Shown here: positions 11,671 through 23,224 of the stretch, one piece after another
Layout of the letters: the number at the start of each line of letters is the position of its first letter
How positions within the stretch are numbered: the first letter of the stretch is position 1
Source: Owenia fusiformis
Lineage: Eukaryota; Annelida; Polychaeta; Sabellida; Oweniidae
Assembly (NCBI GenBank): GCA_903813345.2
Contig: CAIIXF020000011.1
Location: 24,546,166-24,610,165 of the forward strand
Direction of reading: 5' to 3'
DNA: 64,000 bases
Program-made: the position numbers and the translations under genes
Notes under the pieces: model-generated
What the model saw: only the letters and a program-made list of their open reading frames with translations
Database searches by the model: none
Told to the model about the DNA's origin: nothing

Positions 11671-12649
11671 GTACGATGATACATTATGCGAAAACGTCAT
11701 TATTAGTGAACCAATTTACAGTATCTGCGATGTCACTTACGGAGTGCGAACTGGAATACAGGAATAGATGATCCGCACCTTTTTTCTTATCTTAACAAAT
11801 GGTGTTTTCAGCATTTTTCTTTCACTACGCTACCAATCCCATACAAAGTGATTTCAAAACACTGGGGAATAGTTAATTTTCGCGTTAGAATTTGTTTTCA
11901 TTGTGATGCGCACTTAGGTATTCTTCATCCCATCCCTTTCAGAGAATCGTGTTATGTAAATTATTGCATACTAAATTGAATCACGTTTAATTATCATTTC
12001 AGATTGAAATTTCTCATTACATTGACAATGATCTGTCACGTTAAAGAAACATAAACATAAACATGGATCAGGATTTATGTTAATTCAAGCAAATGACGTG
12101 ATATTCTCGAAATAGTAGTTATAGTTGGAGTATTTCTCAATTAGTGGTCGAAAAAACAACCAATCCTTTAAAAACTCTCTAAACTTCTCAATTTATAATG
12201 TAGCGTTGTAACGTGGACATGGTAATACAATGTTTGAGCCACAATAATAAAACTGAAATGTTAAAAAATAGCCATATGCATCTTTTTATGGCCTTTAGAA
12301 TTTTGATTCATTTTTGTGACGAAAGGATTATCACTATCAGATACAGTCAAATGTTATCCTGCTGGTATCGATAGTATGCATGATAGAACAGTTTAAAGAC
12401 AACTATACTATAAAGGCAACCATAGTGTATCATAAGTCGTGGTATTTTAAACAATGAACTATCAATTGTTATCTTATATGGTTACATTTTGGAAAACGTG
12501 ATTGCTCAATACAAGTAATGAACAACCATAGAGCCGCATATAATGTTAGTACAGTGTATACCAGTTTTATTTTGGTTGAACAGTCTTAATGCACACAGAA
12601 GATTCCATCTTTTAGAAAGTCAATTCAAATCAGAGTAGTGCAATTCTAA

Positions 12650-13229
12650 CCCCCCTATCACAGCAAACTAGTTCTTACTCGTTCTTGCCAGTCCTACGAA
12701 AACGTCGTAAAACGGGCTCAATCTGACTGTGGTCGGGAAATATGTCTAAAATAATTAGTTACTTCGTTCATAAACAGTCTTCAATACGTCCATCTCATTC
12801 ACAGTTCGTTCAGGTCGCACCACGTCGGTGTGCAACGTCGTATAACGCGTCCCTTAGTCTAGAAGGTCATGATGACCTGATTACAGAACGGTATGGTCGC
12901 CATCGAATTTTGAATCGATTCAAAATTCTAAATCACATTCCCCGTCCGGGAAAGTCCATGAAGCTCGTAAAAAGACCGTAGAACGTTGTAGCTACGTTCA
13001 TTCAGTTCGCACACAGTTTAAAACCGATTCGGCAACGTTTTGACGATCACCAGAAAAATTTGAGCATGCTTTAAGTTCTGGAGGACCTACTCGTTCTAGT
13101 AGTTTCATGAAGTTTGTAAACAGATCCCAAACGGTTTTTAGTGGGTTCTTAGTACGTCAAATCCGCTCGTGCACAGTTTAAGACCGTTTTCGAGAACGTA
13201 GTGAGAACTAGTTTGGTGTGATAGTAGGG
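12650..13229. mobile_element. Harbinger-like MITE, copy A
   Basis: The 580-bp body has inverted termini (CCCCCTATCACAGCAAACTA on the left, AGTTTGGTGTGATAGTAGGG on the right) flanked on both sides by TAA. A 3-bp TWA target is characteristic of PIF/Harbinger elements. The interior is made of repeated CGTTC and CACAGTTTAAGACCG motifs and has no transposase. The 79-codon open frame within it is not credible as a gene. A second copy is at 21740-23224. Confidence 0.75.
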
Positions 13230-13366
13230 TAAGATCACTCTATAAATATCACAATGTACAGGGTGACAAAAAAGGCGAGGATCTGAACTAGAAATACTAT
13301 CAAGCCAAGCTATTTCTTTTTCAAACAATATTACAAATTATCTCACGTCAGAAGCAATTTGATAGA
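13166..13366. repeat. 201-bp perfect direct repeat, first copy
   Basis: This segment is identical, base for base in my reading, to 13841-14041. It spans the last 64 bases of the Harbinger-like MITE plus 137 bases of flank, including a mariner-like end, TACAGGGTGACAAAAAAGGC. Confidence 0.9.
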
Positions 13367-13840
13367 ATCATATATCGCCGACAAATGAATTTGCAATTAT
13401 AAGATATCATTAGCTAATGACAATGATTCTATAATGTCCGTTGCGTTACGTTGTATGAACAAAAGGACTCTTCTAATTTGAATCAAGCTTTGGCTTGTGA
13501 TCGCAACTTTAAATAAACGAATACAACAAAAAGGGCGGGATGTTTGGGGTTTGTTTCAACTTAATTGATTAGCTTTTTACTTTAATTCATCTTAATGTGT
13601 TATTAAAATCTTTGTTTGTCCCTTTAGCCCATTTTGGTGACATACCTAACAGGAATGTAATGAAGTTATGAGACGGTCATAAACATAAAACTCTATTATT
13701 TCCACCAATTTATATGTCAATGAAAAATATGCGTCCATTGGACGATACAGGTAATGATGTAACAAAATATAAAGATTTCGTTAATGAGATTCACTCCAAA
13801 AGAGTTGCGCGGAAGATCCCCAAACTATTCAATAGTATAT

Positions 13841-14041
13841 CTCGTGCACAGTTTAAGACCGTTTTCGAGAACGTAGTGAGAACTAGTTTGGTGTGATAGT
13901 AGGGTAAGATCACTCTATAAATATCACAATGTACAGGGTGACAAAAAAGGCGAGGATCTGAACTAGAAATACTATCAAGCCAAGCTATTTCTTTTTCAAA
14001 CAATATTACAAATTATCTCACGTCAGAAGCAATTTGATAGA
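13841..14041. repeat. 201-bp perfect direct repeat, second copy
   Basis: This is an identical copy of 13166-13366, offset by 675 bases. It abuts the truncated 5' end of the LINE that starts at 14042. The bases between the copies (13367-13840) are unique in this window. Confidence 0.9.
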
Positions 14042-15201
14042 TATATAGTATAACAATATTAGACAAGTTACAACAATGGTGCAATAAGTGGCGCTTCACT
14101 ATTAATGATACAAAAACCAAAGTTATACACTTCAGAGCAAGTACAACACCTCAATCAGACCATGTTTTTATGCTTGAAGACACAGTGTTGAAGTACACAC
14201 GTGAATACAAATACCTAGGTCTCTGGTTCAACGAACACCTAGACATGACAAGTACAGTGAGACACCTGGCTAAATCAGCAGGAAGAGCACTTGGCTCAAT
14301 CAACACCAAATTCAAAGAAACTGGAGGAATCCAGTATGATGTCTACACCAAGCTGTTTGACAGTATGGTTGCTCCAGTGCTACTATATGGAGCAGGTGTT
14401 TGGGGTACCAAACCATATGGTCTAATTAACACCATTCTCAACAGAGCCTGTCGTTTCTTCCTAGGAGTTAAAACAACAACACCAACTCTAGCCACCCGTG
14501 GAGACATGGGATGGCTATCAATGGAATCACGACAAGATATTGAAACAGTAAGACTATGGCAGAGGCTGGATAAAATGACAAATTCAAGGATAAACAAAAG
14601 AATATTCAACTGGTCAAATGAACAAGCTGATACCCATAGAATGAAAAATTGGACATTTTACGTCAAAAAATCAATATCAACAAAATATAGAAATACTACT
14701 TTATCAACGCCAATGACAACCTTCAAAAAACAAGTCTCAAAGTTTGATGCAGAAAAATGGACACAAGAACTGAGTAAAATAGGACCAAATAATAAACTAA
14801 GAACTTACAAAACAATCAAAAGTGAGTTTAAGCCTGAAAGCTATACAAAAATCAACCTCCCTAGATATCAAAGAAGTGCATTCTCCAAACTAAGATGTGG
14901 AGTTTTACCACTGAAAATAGAAACTGGGAGATTCACCAAACCCAAGACACCCCTTGAAGACAGGACATGTGAAATGTGTGATGATCATAAAATTGAAAAT
15001 GAACAACATTTCCTTGTAGAATGTCCGGCCTATGAGGATTTAAGAAGCATTATGATATCAGAAGCTCAAAGCAGCAACCCTGACTTCCTAAACAAAAGTA
15101 AAAATGACCAGTTTATAACCCTGAGTACTTCTCCAGAGATGGCTTTTATTGTATCTAAAACTGTATTCCTTATGTACAAACACAGACAAACAAATATGTG
15201 A
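14042..15201 (+). pseudogene. LINE reverse transcriptase C-terminal part
   Basis: The frame is open for about 386 codons and ends at TGA. It starts in the RT thumb (LQQWCNKWRFTINDTKTKV, then YKYLGLWFNEHLDM). It continues with the VAPVLLYGAGVWG block and ends with a zinc-knuckle-like CEMCDDHKIENEQHFLVEC typical of Jockey/CR1-type LINE C-termini. The fingers and palm with the YADD site and any endonuclease are absent, so it cannot move by itself. The lack of frame damage suggests a fairly recent insertion. Confidence 0.88.
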
Positions 15202-15500
15202 TAAACAAAGATTATGTAGTTAGTAAATATTAATGTATTTATTTATTTTTTTTAGAAACTACTACATTGTATCTTATACTATATGGGCAATGATTTAGCC
15301 TATGTGACAAATTATTGATCGACAGTCATTTGACATAACTATATGTGCAATACTTCTAATATACATGTATGAAACGTCTCTCATAAGCCGCACTGGCTGG
15401 GGCAGTGTTTTTTATTATGACATTTTAGTACTATTAGTATCTGTAAAATAAATCTGCTGTGAGACGAAAATAAATAAATAAATAAATAATAAATAAATAA
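14042..15500 (+). mobile_element. 5'-truncated non-LTR retrotransposon (LINE)
   Basis: The element consists of the C-terminal end of a reverse transcriptase frame (to 15201), then about 270 bases of 3' UTR, then an AATAA/AAATA-type tail at 15469-15500. Truncation inside the RT and a simple-repeat tail are the usual signs of incomplete target-primed reverse transcription. Confidence 0.88.
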
Positions 15501-16134
15501 TATATGCAATATGAACCATTTAAGCACAAAACCTTATAATTCCAGGACATCGACGTATCGCGTATTTAATCTTCATTTATGCTATCGATGGGACTCAGTT
15601 GTATAAATAATAGATATAATCTATGAATGTTCAAGGGTATATCATTATTTTGTTTCAGCATTAAACTCATTGGGTTATCACAATAACAAACTTCGAACAA
15701 AACCGTCAGCTATTACGCCAGGGAATATTGTAATCAGTGCGAGGGATTTATATATTAAGAGGCTTATGGCATTTCTCTAAGTGGCTATAGTCTATATCTA
15801 ACCATTAACAAGGTTGACTAAAACGTGTCGTGAGACTCTTCTTTCTTGCTAAAAATGTCTTGTTTACTTTTACACAATGGAAAGCTGACAACATGATCGA
15901 TTCGTGCGTAATCACTGTCCTCTTGGCAACCGTATTTAATGTCATTATACGTCATTACAAAATAACTGAAAAACGAGAAAATCTAGAACATGGTAAGTTT
16001 AATTAACAAACTCCAGATTTAATTGACCTAGATAGTTGAGTAAAGAGCCGAGTAAGTATTTGAGATGGTAACTGTGTAACGGTAAGAGTAATCAAAAACG
16101 ATTTACTAATGACTAGCCTTGATTTACAGGAAAG

Positions 16135-16896
16135 ATTTATCCGCTTTGACGGAGCGTGTTATTTTTCATAAAAACACTAAGAATACTTCACAATTTATTT
16201 TTTAACTCATATGCTATGTTATATCAAAGAAAATTACTTAGTCCATGCAATGGATATATCATTTGCGGGTAACCTTCGCTTCTGTTTGAAGTCCAATAAC
16301 GCTCGGAGTAAAAGCTATTGAAAACAGCGCCAGAGTATCAAACTCTAAAATGTTATACAATTTCTTTTTTAACTTTTTAATGACATGATATAGTGACACG
16401 ATATTAACATATATTTTCAGCATAACTCTGAATTTATTAATGAGATATTGATGTTTTGGGTATTTTTGATTTTTTGATAAAAAATAATGTTTACATTTTT
16501 TGTCCGCTGTGACGGAGCAGTTTCACAGTTCACTTTGCAAAACATTATTTTTTTATTAAAGAATTAAAATCATCCAAAACATCAACATCTCATTAATACC
16601 TTCATAGTAATGCTGAAAACATATGTAAATATTATCGTGTCACTATATCGTGCCATTAAAAAGTTAAATAAGAAATGGTACATTTTAGAGTATGATACTC
16701 CGGCGCCATTTCCAATAGCTTTACCTGCTAGCGTTATTGGACTTCAAACAGAAGTGAAAGTTACCCACAAATGATATACCCATTGCATGGAGTACGTTAT
16801 TTTCTTTGGTATAACGAAACATATGAGTTAAAAATAAATTTCGTGGTTTTCTTGTGTTTTTATGAAAAATAACATGCTCCGTCACAGCGGACAAAT
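16135..16896. mobile_element. 762-bp fold-back element
   Basis: The two halves are inverted copies of each other across a centre near 16515. Outer ends read ATTTATCCGCTTTGACGGAG and the inverse of ATTTGTCCGCTGTGACGGAG. The same TGTCCGCTGTGACGGAGCA motif occurs a third time at the centre (about 16499-16521). No coding capacity is present. The superfamily is unknown to me. Confidence 0.82.
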
Positions 16897-16915
16897 GTTT
16901 CGATACCAGCCTGTG

Positions 16916-17451
16916 CACTGTTGATCCGCTCGATTACGCTGGTTACCGAAACGGTTCGTTTTGGTAACAAAATGTCGGAACGTCGAAGGTACGATTTTTC
17001 TTTTTTCCTTATTTCACGCGTTTTTGGGAAGAATCCCCACGACGTTTTTTTCTCACACTCGTGTATTAGCATCATATGTTATAGAATATGTTCATGTTTG
17101 CGAAAAAATAGCTCAGAAGACAACATAATCGTCGATTTAATTCCTCACTTAAGTTACATAAACGGTTTGGGTTAAAAGTGCAGATCTTAACTGTTTTTCG
17201 AAAACTGTTTATGTAACTTAAGTGAAGAATTAAATCGACGATTCTGTTGTCTTCTGAACTATTTTTTCGCACATATGCACATTTTCTTAAACATATGATA
17301 CTCATACACGTTTGTGGTAAAAATGTCGTGGGAATTCTGCCTACAACGTGTGAAATAAAGAAAAGAGAATAACCGTACCTTCGACGTTCCGACATTTTGT
17401 TACCAAAACGAACCGTTTCGGTAACCAGCGTAATCGAGAGGATCACCAGTG
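16916..17451. mobile_element. 536-bp palindromic MITE, copy 1
   Basis: Ends are CACTGTTGATCCGCTCGATT and the inverse of CACTGGTGATCC. Inverted arms cover nearly the whole element, meeting near 17185. CTGTG flanks both sides and may be a target duplication. The open frames of 84 and 124 codons on opposite strands are the two palindrome arms read outward and are not genes. A second copy is at 57157-57485. Confidence 0.82.
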
Positions 17452-17995
17452 CTGTGATTATGGAGCCCGGTTATGGAGATTACAAAACGTCACAGATCCT
17501 TAACCGGAAGTCGAATTTCGATACTGATTTCAGATTCGGATTCTGAGAAAATGTCCTATTAATGTAACACCTCACACGTTGAAATTGAACTTTTTTCGGA
17601 CCTCTTTTGTCTGCGGACACATATTTTGATATCTCCAAATCGGTTCGAGATATCAAAACTGTTTAAGTTTTCTACTTTTTTATGAGGAGCGCAATAAAAA
17701 CCAGAGCAAAAATATTAAAGATGACCGAGAAAAATGAAAAAGTTACAAAGTACTGGGTTTAACTTCTTGACCTAGATCAAAATTTGACCCAATTTCCTAC
17801 CAACTAGAAACTGTACCTAATTGTCAATATACTTGTCTTGATTCAATAATTTCTAGTTATTCAGTATACCCTGATGTGCCTATGAAATGGCAACTAAAAA
17901 CGAAATATAATTGCCTTGATTTTAAAAACAACTTGGTATTGTGACTTCCAACATGTAAAAAAGAAGTATGAAAAGATGAAAAATAGATGTAAATG

Positions 17996-18804
17996 GTGTC
18001 TAAGAATTCAAGATATGATATTGATTGTACACTGTATACTCGAACATTTTAATAATGTTCATGTAATCATCTCAGGTTATTCTACCCGAATTCAAGAGAT
18101 GTTATCGATTGGACACTTCTCAAACATTTTAATAATGTTCATGTAATCATATCAGGTCATTCTACCTGAATTCAAGAGATGATATCGATTGGACACTACA
18201 TAAACATTTTAATAATGTTTGTGTAATCATATCAGGTTATTCTACCTGAATTCAAGAGATGATATCGATTGGACACTACTCGAACATTTTAATAATGTTC
18301 GTGTAATCATATCAGGTTATTCTACCTGAATTCAAGAGATATCGAATGGACACTACTCAAACATTTTAATAATGTTCATGTAATCATATCAGGTTATTCT
18401 ACCTGAATTCAAGAGATGATATCGAATGGAGACTACTCAAACATTTTAATAATGTTCATGTAATCATATCAGGTTATTCTACCTGAATTCAAGAGATAAT
18501 ATCGAATGGACACTACTCAAACATTTTAATAATGTTTGTGTAATCATATCAGGTTATTCTATCTGAATTCAAAAGATGATATCGATTGGACACTACTCGA
18601 ACATTTTAATAATGTTTGTGTAATCATATCAGGTTATTCTACCTGAATTCAAGAGATGATATCGATTGGACACTACTCAAACATTTTAATAATGTTCATG
18701 TAATCATATCAGGTTATTCTACCTGAATTCAAGAGATGATATCGATTGGACACTACTCAAACATTTTAATAATGTTTGTGTCATCATCTCAGGTTACTCT
18801 ACCT
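17996..18804. repeat. 80-bp minisatellite, about 10 copies
   Basis: The core ATTCTACCTGAATTCAAGAG recurs at 18079, 18159, 18239, 18319, 18396, 18476 and onward. Spacing is 80 bases except one 77-base unit that lost GAT. Each unit has an EcoRI site and the dyad ACATTTTAATAATGT. Units differ mainly at TTCATG/TTTGTG. Such arrays often sit inside non-autonomous mobile elements; the sequence just after it (18936-18967) recurs at 52602-52632. Confidence 0.92.
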
Positions 18805-19294
18805 CAATATTACGTTCGGACCGATTGGACAGGAAGTGAAGAACTTAACCAAGTCGATGAGGATTGATAGCCATGAGTCCAACCCAATCCTTCGTTGACT
18901 GGTATGGGCCAATTTGGCAACAACAATATTGTCCACATGTTGAAGACTAGCACTGCCAATGGAGTTTAGTATTACCATATTTCGTGTACACTGGGTAAAT
19001 GTTTATCTCTCGAATAAATACTTGGTCTGAAGACAAGGGGGATTGGCAGCCATTATTTAAACTTAATACTCCGTTGCCCGGCGTGGAACAATTTTGTCAA
19101 AAATATTTCTATAAAATTCTCTTGGGACCAAGTTTTTCGTTAAAATATGTAAATAACGAATATTATGGTATTATTCAAGTATTATTCAATGGCAGTTACG
19201 TCTTCAAAATATGGGCAATAATGTTACCAAAGCTTGTAATTTGCCGTCTTAGAAACGAGTCCTCATTTCCGTTGCATTCAACGATCGCACTCAC

Positions 19295-19503
19295 CTGTTT
19301 TGAATTGGACAATCATATCAGCAATGTAAATAACGTAGCTGAGTACATCAAGTGGAATCCAAATACGGTTGAAGTCTGTCTGCAGTTGCACAAAAACTGC
19401 CCTGGCGATAATTACAAAAATATTGTAACTAATGGCGACCGATATTATCCCGAGCCAGTAGTAAAATTGTGGGTCAGATGGGTATATCACCCAATGTTTT
19501 AAC
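19295..19503 (-). CDS. CNG channel gene 1, S1-S2 exon
   Basis: This 209-bp exon encodes residues 42-110 plus split codons. It begins LKHWVIYPSDPQFYYWLG, then S1 (IISVAISYNIFVIIARAVF), a short loop, and S2 (WIPLDVLSYVIYIADMIVQ) ending FKT. The acceptor is TTGCAG-like (CTTACAG) and the donor is CAG|GTGAGT. It is identical in length and phase to the CNG2 exon at 35815-36023. A 167-codon frame on the opposite strand is only its shadow. Confidence 0.94.
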
Positions 19504-20402
19504 CTGTAAGCATAAGAAAGAGTGAAATAGAAATTACATCTGATATTGTAGATTGTTAAATACAGCATCTAATGTGTATTTACATACCAACAGGAAATGA
19601 ATGAATGTTTCATGTCGCTTCTAATAAATCAATTTATAAAGATGCGAGAATGGGATGTTATAGGATATATTTGATGAGTTTATAGATTCATGAGATTACG
19701 AGTTGCAAAGTATTAGAAAATATCAAAAAATTGACAATATAAATCACTCCCCTTTGTTGGTATAACTTGTAATTTGCTGTAAATAACAGATTTCCTAACA
19801 CATTACACAACATCCTTTACCAGTAGATCTTAGCTAGGATTACCAAGGTATGACATTTTTGAAAATCAAACTGGGAGACGAGTACGAAACCCTGAATATT
19901 GGCCCATTATTTCATATGAAACGACAGCAAAATGTGACTAACACTAAGAAACCGTTTCCTGGACCAAAAAACAACAACATTACTTTATCAAATCGTACGA
20001 CATTTAAACAATGGAAAATCTAAAACAGCCATTTTAAGGGCAGATGATTATTTCGAAGGTTGTTGGATTGTGCAAAAATGGCCAAATGCAAAAAAACAAT
20101 CACCTGGTGTAGTTAGAAGTTGTAAATATTGTATAGGACCACGGTTGACCAAATATTTCAGACATATAAATCCCAGCGTTCGACATAAATATGTAAAAGC
20201 TGTAGCCGAAGATTGATTCACCATTTATATACCTATCCGGAATTCAACAGTTTTATACTTTCACAATTATCTGTTTATAAATGCCTTTGCTATTAGCGTA
20301 TCCAAAGGGCTTTCTCACATGACTGCAACTAAATGGCGTTCTATTCTTAATTATGCAACACCTTTATCATTGTTTACGACGTACTGTTTACTACGTGCAT
20401 AC
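19504..20402 (-). other. CNG1 intron 1 (0.9 kb)
   Basis: The intron is bounded by AAG|GTATGC at 20402 and CTTACAG at 19504-19505. It is AT-rich with no element or reading frame that I recognise. Confidence 0.8.
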
Positions 20403-20524
20403 CTTTCTGGGAACTTCATCCGTTTTTCTGTGACTGCTTCTTCCGCTCCTTCCACCCAAATATTCCGTTGTTCGTGCTGGTCACCTGATTTTCTGTGTGT
20501 TTCTTGTGGATTCAGTGAAGTCAT
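20403..20524 (-). CDS. CNG channel gene 1, first coding exon
   Basis: The exon gives 40 codons plus AG from ATG at 20522-20524, beginning MTSLNPQETHRKSGDQ and ending KFPE(R). The Arg codon is completed by the first base of the next exon. The frame has an in-frame TGA about 110 bases upstream and no earlier ATG, and no pyrimidine-rich acceptor precedes it, so this is the likely start. The segment is polar, cytosolic and rich in Glu and Arg, as in CNG N-termini. It occupies the place of the CNG2 exon at 39123-39232 but the sequence is unrelated. Confidence 0.75.
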
Positions 20525-21739
20525 ATCATATATCAAACTATCTCGTTGACCAATTACCACGCGTTGTTTATCAAGTATTGTGTGTATGTAAATCCATTGA
20601 TACTCTTCGATTTCCAGTCTTGACCTTCAATAACGAGGTATATATGATTGAAACATAATTGTTTGCCCATCTGGAGGCTATCAAATTTTCACAAAGTAAT
20701 ATAATGCAAACTATATATGCCAACGCATAAAATGTAAGCCCACATATGTAAGCGAATATTCATATTACCACAATAATCATGGCAGCGAATATGTACCGTA
20801 AACTTTACATACCCTCATTTCCTTAATAATCTCTGGTGCATAGTTCCAAGAAGCTGTCTTAGCAGTGCGATGAACGCATTCGCTCAATCCAAATAGCATG
20901 CAATTCATTACGAATCTATCGTCCCTAAGCATGCTATTAAACCTCGTTTACATTCATAGTTTTTTGATTATTTGTGTATTGGATTACTATCTCTACTATC
21001 CATTTACATAAGAATAATCTTACATAACAACCTCACTTTCCATCATATTAGATATTCATGTATATATATTAAAGCACTTAGTTGCTAATTTTGTATGTTC
21101 CTGTGGTATGTGTACAGACCGCTCTGTACAAATTGTCATTAGTTCGCTGTGATGTCTCTATTGTGATTTCCATGTACGCAATTATATCTCCGACTACATT
21201 ATTGATTATGCTCAATTAAATAAATATTTTGTATTGAACAATTTATAGACAGTTACTATTGAAACTGTCGTAGAGTTGAGTATGATTGATTTACAATCGT
21301 TCATCTTGTATAAATGTTCAATATTCTTTCTTTTATTAACTACTCTGTATGATAATCTGAGTTTTCTAATATAATCCACGACTTAGGATAGATGAATCAC
21401 TTTCAATTCACGTCGTGATTATATTCAATTACGCATGTTTCTGACGAATGTATCTGACAAGCTCACCGATTTCTTTATATTAAATCTGAACGAGACAAGT
21501 AACTATAAATGCGATCTGTCTTAAAAATATGTTTGTAGTTACACAACAGCTTATCGATCCCTATTGAAATATACAAACCCTACGACATTAATTACAAATT
21601 GTTTTGAGTTTTTCCGACTATCAACAACTGCTGTTGTTTATATTTTGTTTACCGTAGTTCGATACATCTTGTGTTAATGTATATTGTGACTCCAGAAATA
21701 GGGAAATTTTATTATAATGTAACTGAATATTGTACCTAA

Positions 21740-23224
21740 CCCCCCTATCACACCAAACTAGTTCTTACCCGTTCTTGCCAGTCCTACGAAAACGTCGTAA
21801 AACGGGCTCAATCTGGCTGTGGTCGGGAAATATGTCTGAAATAATTAGCTTCTTCGTTCATAAACAGTCTTCAATACGTCCATCTCGTTCGCAGTTCGTT
21901 CAGGTCGCACCACGTCGGTGTGCAACGTCGTAGAACGCGTCCCTTAGTCTAGAAGGTCAACATGACCTGATTACAGAACGGTATGGTCGCCATCGAATTT
22001 TGAATCGATTCAAAATTCTAAAATCACATTCCCGTCTGAGAACGTTCATTAAGTTCGTAAATAGACCTTAGAAAGTTGCAGCTACGTTCATTCCGTTCGC
22101 ACACAGTTTCAAACCAGTTTTGAAAAACGCAGTGGCAACTTGTTTGGTGTGATAGCTATATTTTTGCTAACTCGTTCATAAGCAGTGTTAAATACGTTCT
22201 TAATCAGTTTAAACCCGTTTGCAATTAGTTCTACCTCGTTCTCAACGCTTCCTGGTCATCTCAACCCCAAGTCAACTCAACCCAGTAAAACTCAACCCCA
22301 AGTCAACTTAACCCAAAAGTCAAGTCAACCCCAGTAAAACTCAACCCCAAGTCAACTCAACCCTGTAAAACTCAACCCCAGTAAAACTCAACCCCTTTAT
22401 TTCTATATATTGATAAACTTATAAGAAAGTTTATTTCATAAAAATAATTCTGATTATTCAGTTTGTGATTTTCAATCTTAGACCACTGCCTTTTTAGATT
22501 ATAGTTAATAATGAGTTTATCTCCAAAATCTCAACATGGTACTAATAGTATTAAAATATGGGTCATTTTATTAATCTTGCTAATACATTTGTTTTGTTGT
22601 AATCCCTATGAGGTTGACACTCGTGATTATTTGGAGAACTGGAACATGACCATTGCTTTCCAGGGGCATAGCCAGCTTTCAGTCAGGAGGGATGCGATCG
22701 CCTAAAAAATCAGGTTTTCAGGTTTTCCTGGCTACACCTACATGTATATGCTTTCAGTCTATTAATTAGTAAATGTTAATGATTTTGTTAATGCATGTTC
22801 ATATAAATAAAAAGTTATATTACATTGTTAATTATCTAAAATTTGATTTCAAAAGATGTCTTAAATTAAATAATAGTGACAACTTGATGAATTAACCTTG
22901 AGCTTAACCGTCTTTTTTAGGAATACTTTTACAACTTTCTATTCAAAGTATCATGCAAAAAATTAAATTAGACATTGCACAAATGAATTGGGTTGAGTTT
23001 TACTGGGGTTGAGTTTTACAGGGTTGAGTTGACTTGGGGTTGAGTTTTACTGGGGTTGACTTGACTTGGGGTTGAGTTGACTTGGGGTTGAGTTGGACTG
23101 GGTTGAGATGACTTGGGGTTGAGATGACCTGTCACCGTTCTCAACACATCCTCAGACAGTTCGTACACAGTTGAAGCCCGTTTTCGAGAACGTAGTGAGA
23201 ACTAGTTTGGTGTAATAGTAGGGT
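21740..23224. mobile_element. Harbinger-like MITE, copy B, interrupted
   Basis: It begins CCCCCTATCACACCAAACTA and ends AGTTTGGTGTAATAGTAGGG plus T, with TAA on both sides as for copy A. It is 80-90% like copy A over the first 300 bases by eye. An internal terminus-like GTTTGGTGTGATAG near 22141 suggests a composite of two related units. The insertion at 22254-23129 splits it. Confidence 0.72.
22254..23129. mobile_element. 876-bp element with CTCAACCCC-repeat inverted arms
   Basis: Left arm GGTCATCTCAACCCC is followed by about 140 bases of CTCAACCCCAGTAAAA and CTCAACCCCAAGTCAA units. The right arm is the inverse and ends GGTTGAGATGACC. The interior is AT-rich, with a 64-codon frame and a decayed CAGGGGCATAGCCAGC MITE end near 22661. 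The termini do not match any superfamily I know. It is inserted in the Harbinger-like copy B. Confidence 0.75.

Larger units (their letters stand above)
11119..19294 (-). other. CNG1 intron 2 (8.2 kb), filled by mobile DNA
   Basis: No host exon is visible. From low to high it holds degenerate 22-bp-like repeats, a Harbinger-like MITE, a 201-bp perfect direct repeat, a 5'-truncated LINE, a 762-bp fold-back, a 536-bp palindromic MITE and an 80-bp tandem array. The stretches between them (for example 11700-12640 and 15510-16130) are plain AT-rich sequence in which I see nothing. Confidence 0.8.
9731..20524 (-). other. gene model: CNG channel alpha-type subunit 1
   Basis: Exons 20403-20524, 19295-19503 and 9731-11118 join to 1719 nucleotides, exactly 573 codons including stop. 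Split codons match at both junctions: AG|G gives Arg41 and G|GG gives Gly111. The 572-residue product is shorter than most CNGA subunits (about 650-700) because of a brief N-terminus. Introns are about 0.9 and 8.2 kb. It is a paralogue of the gene at 33684-50483. An upstream non-coding exon or a longer N-terminal isoform cannot be excluded. Confidence 0.88.

Noticed and set aside
12742-12981. 79-codon frame, with a similar 67-codon frame at 21730-21933
   Set aside because: They lie in a non-autonomous Harbinger-like MITE and are not preserved between the two copies.
16921-17446. Two overlapping frames of 84 and 124 codons with shared peptide sequence
   Set aside because: They are the arms of a palindromic MITE; the shared peptide follows from the inverted repeat.
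17996-18804. CRISPR-like array
   Set aside because: Units are contiguous 80-bp tandem repeats without unique spacers, in an animal nuclear context.
18999-19502. 167-codon plus-strand open frame
   Set aside because: It is the antisense shadow of the CNG1 S1-S2 exon, which has clear family sequence and splice sites on the minus strand.
20525-20560. CNG1 first exon beginning further upstream at GTG
   Set aside because: The codon is GTG, not ATG; the first in-frame ATG is at 20522-20524.
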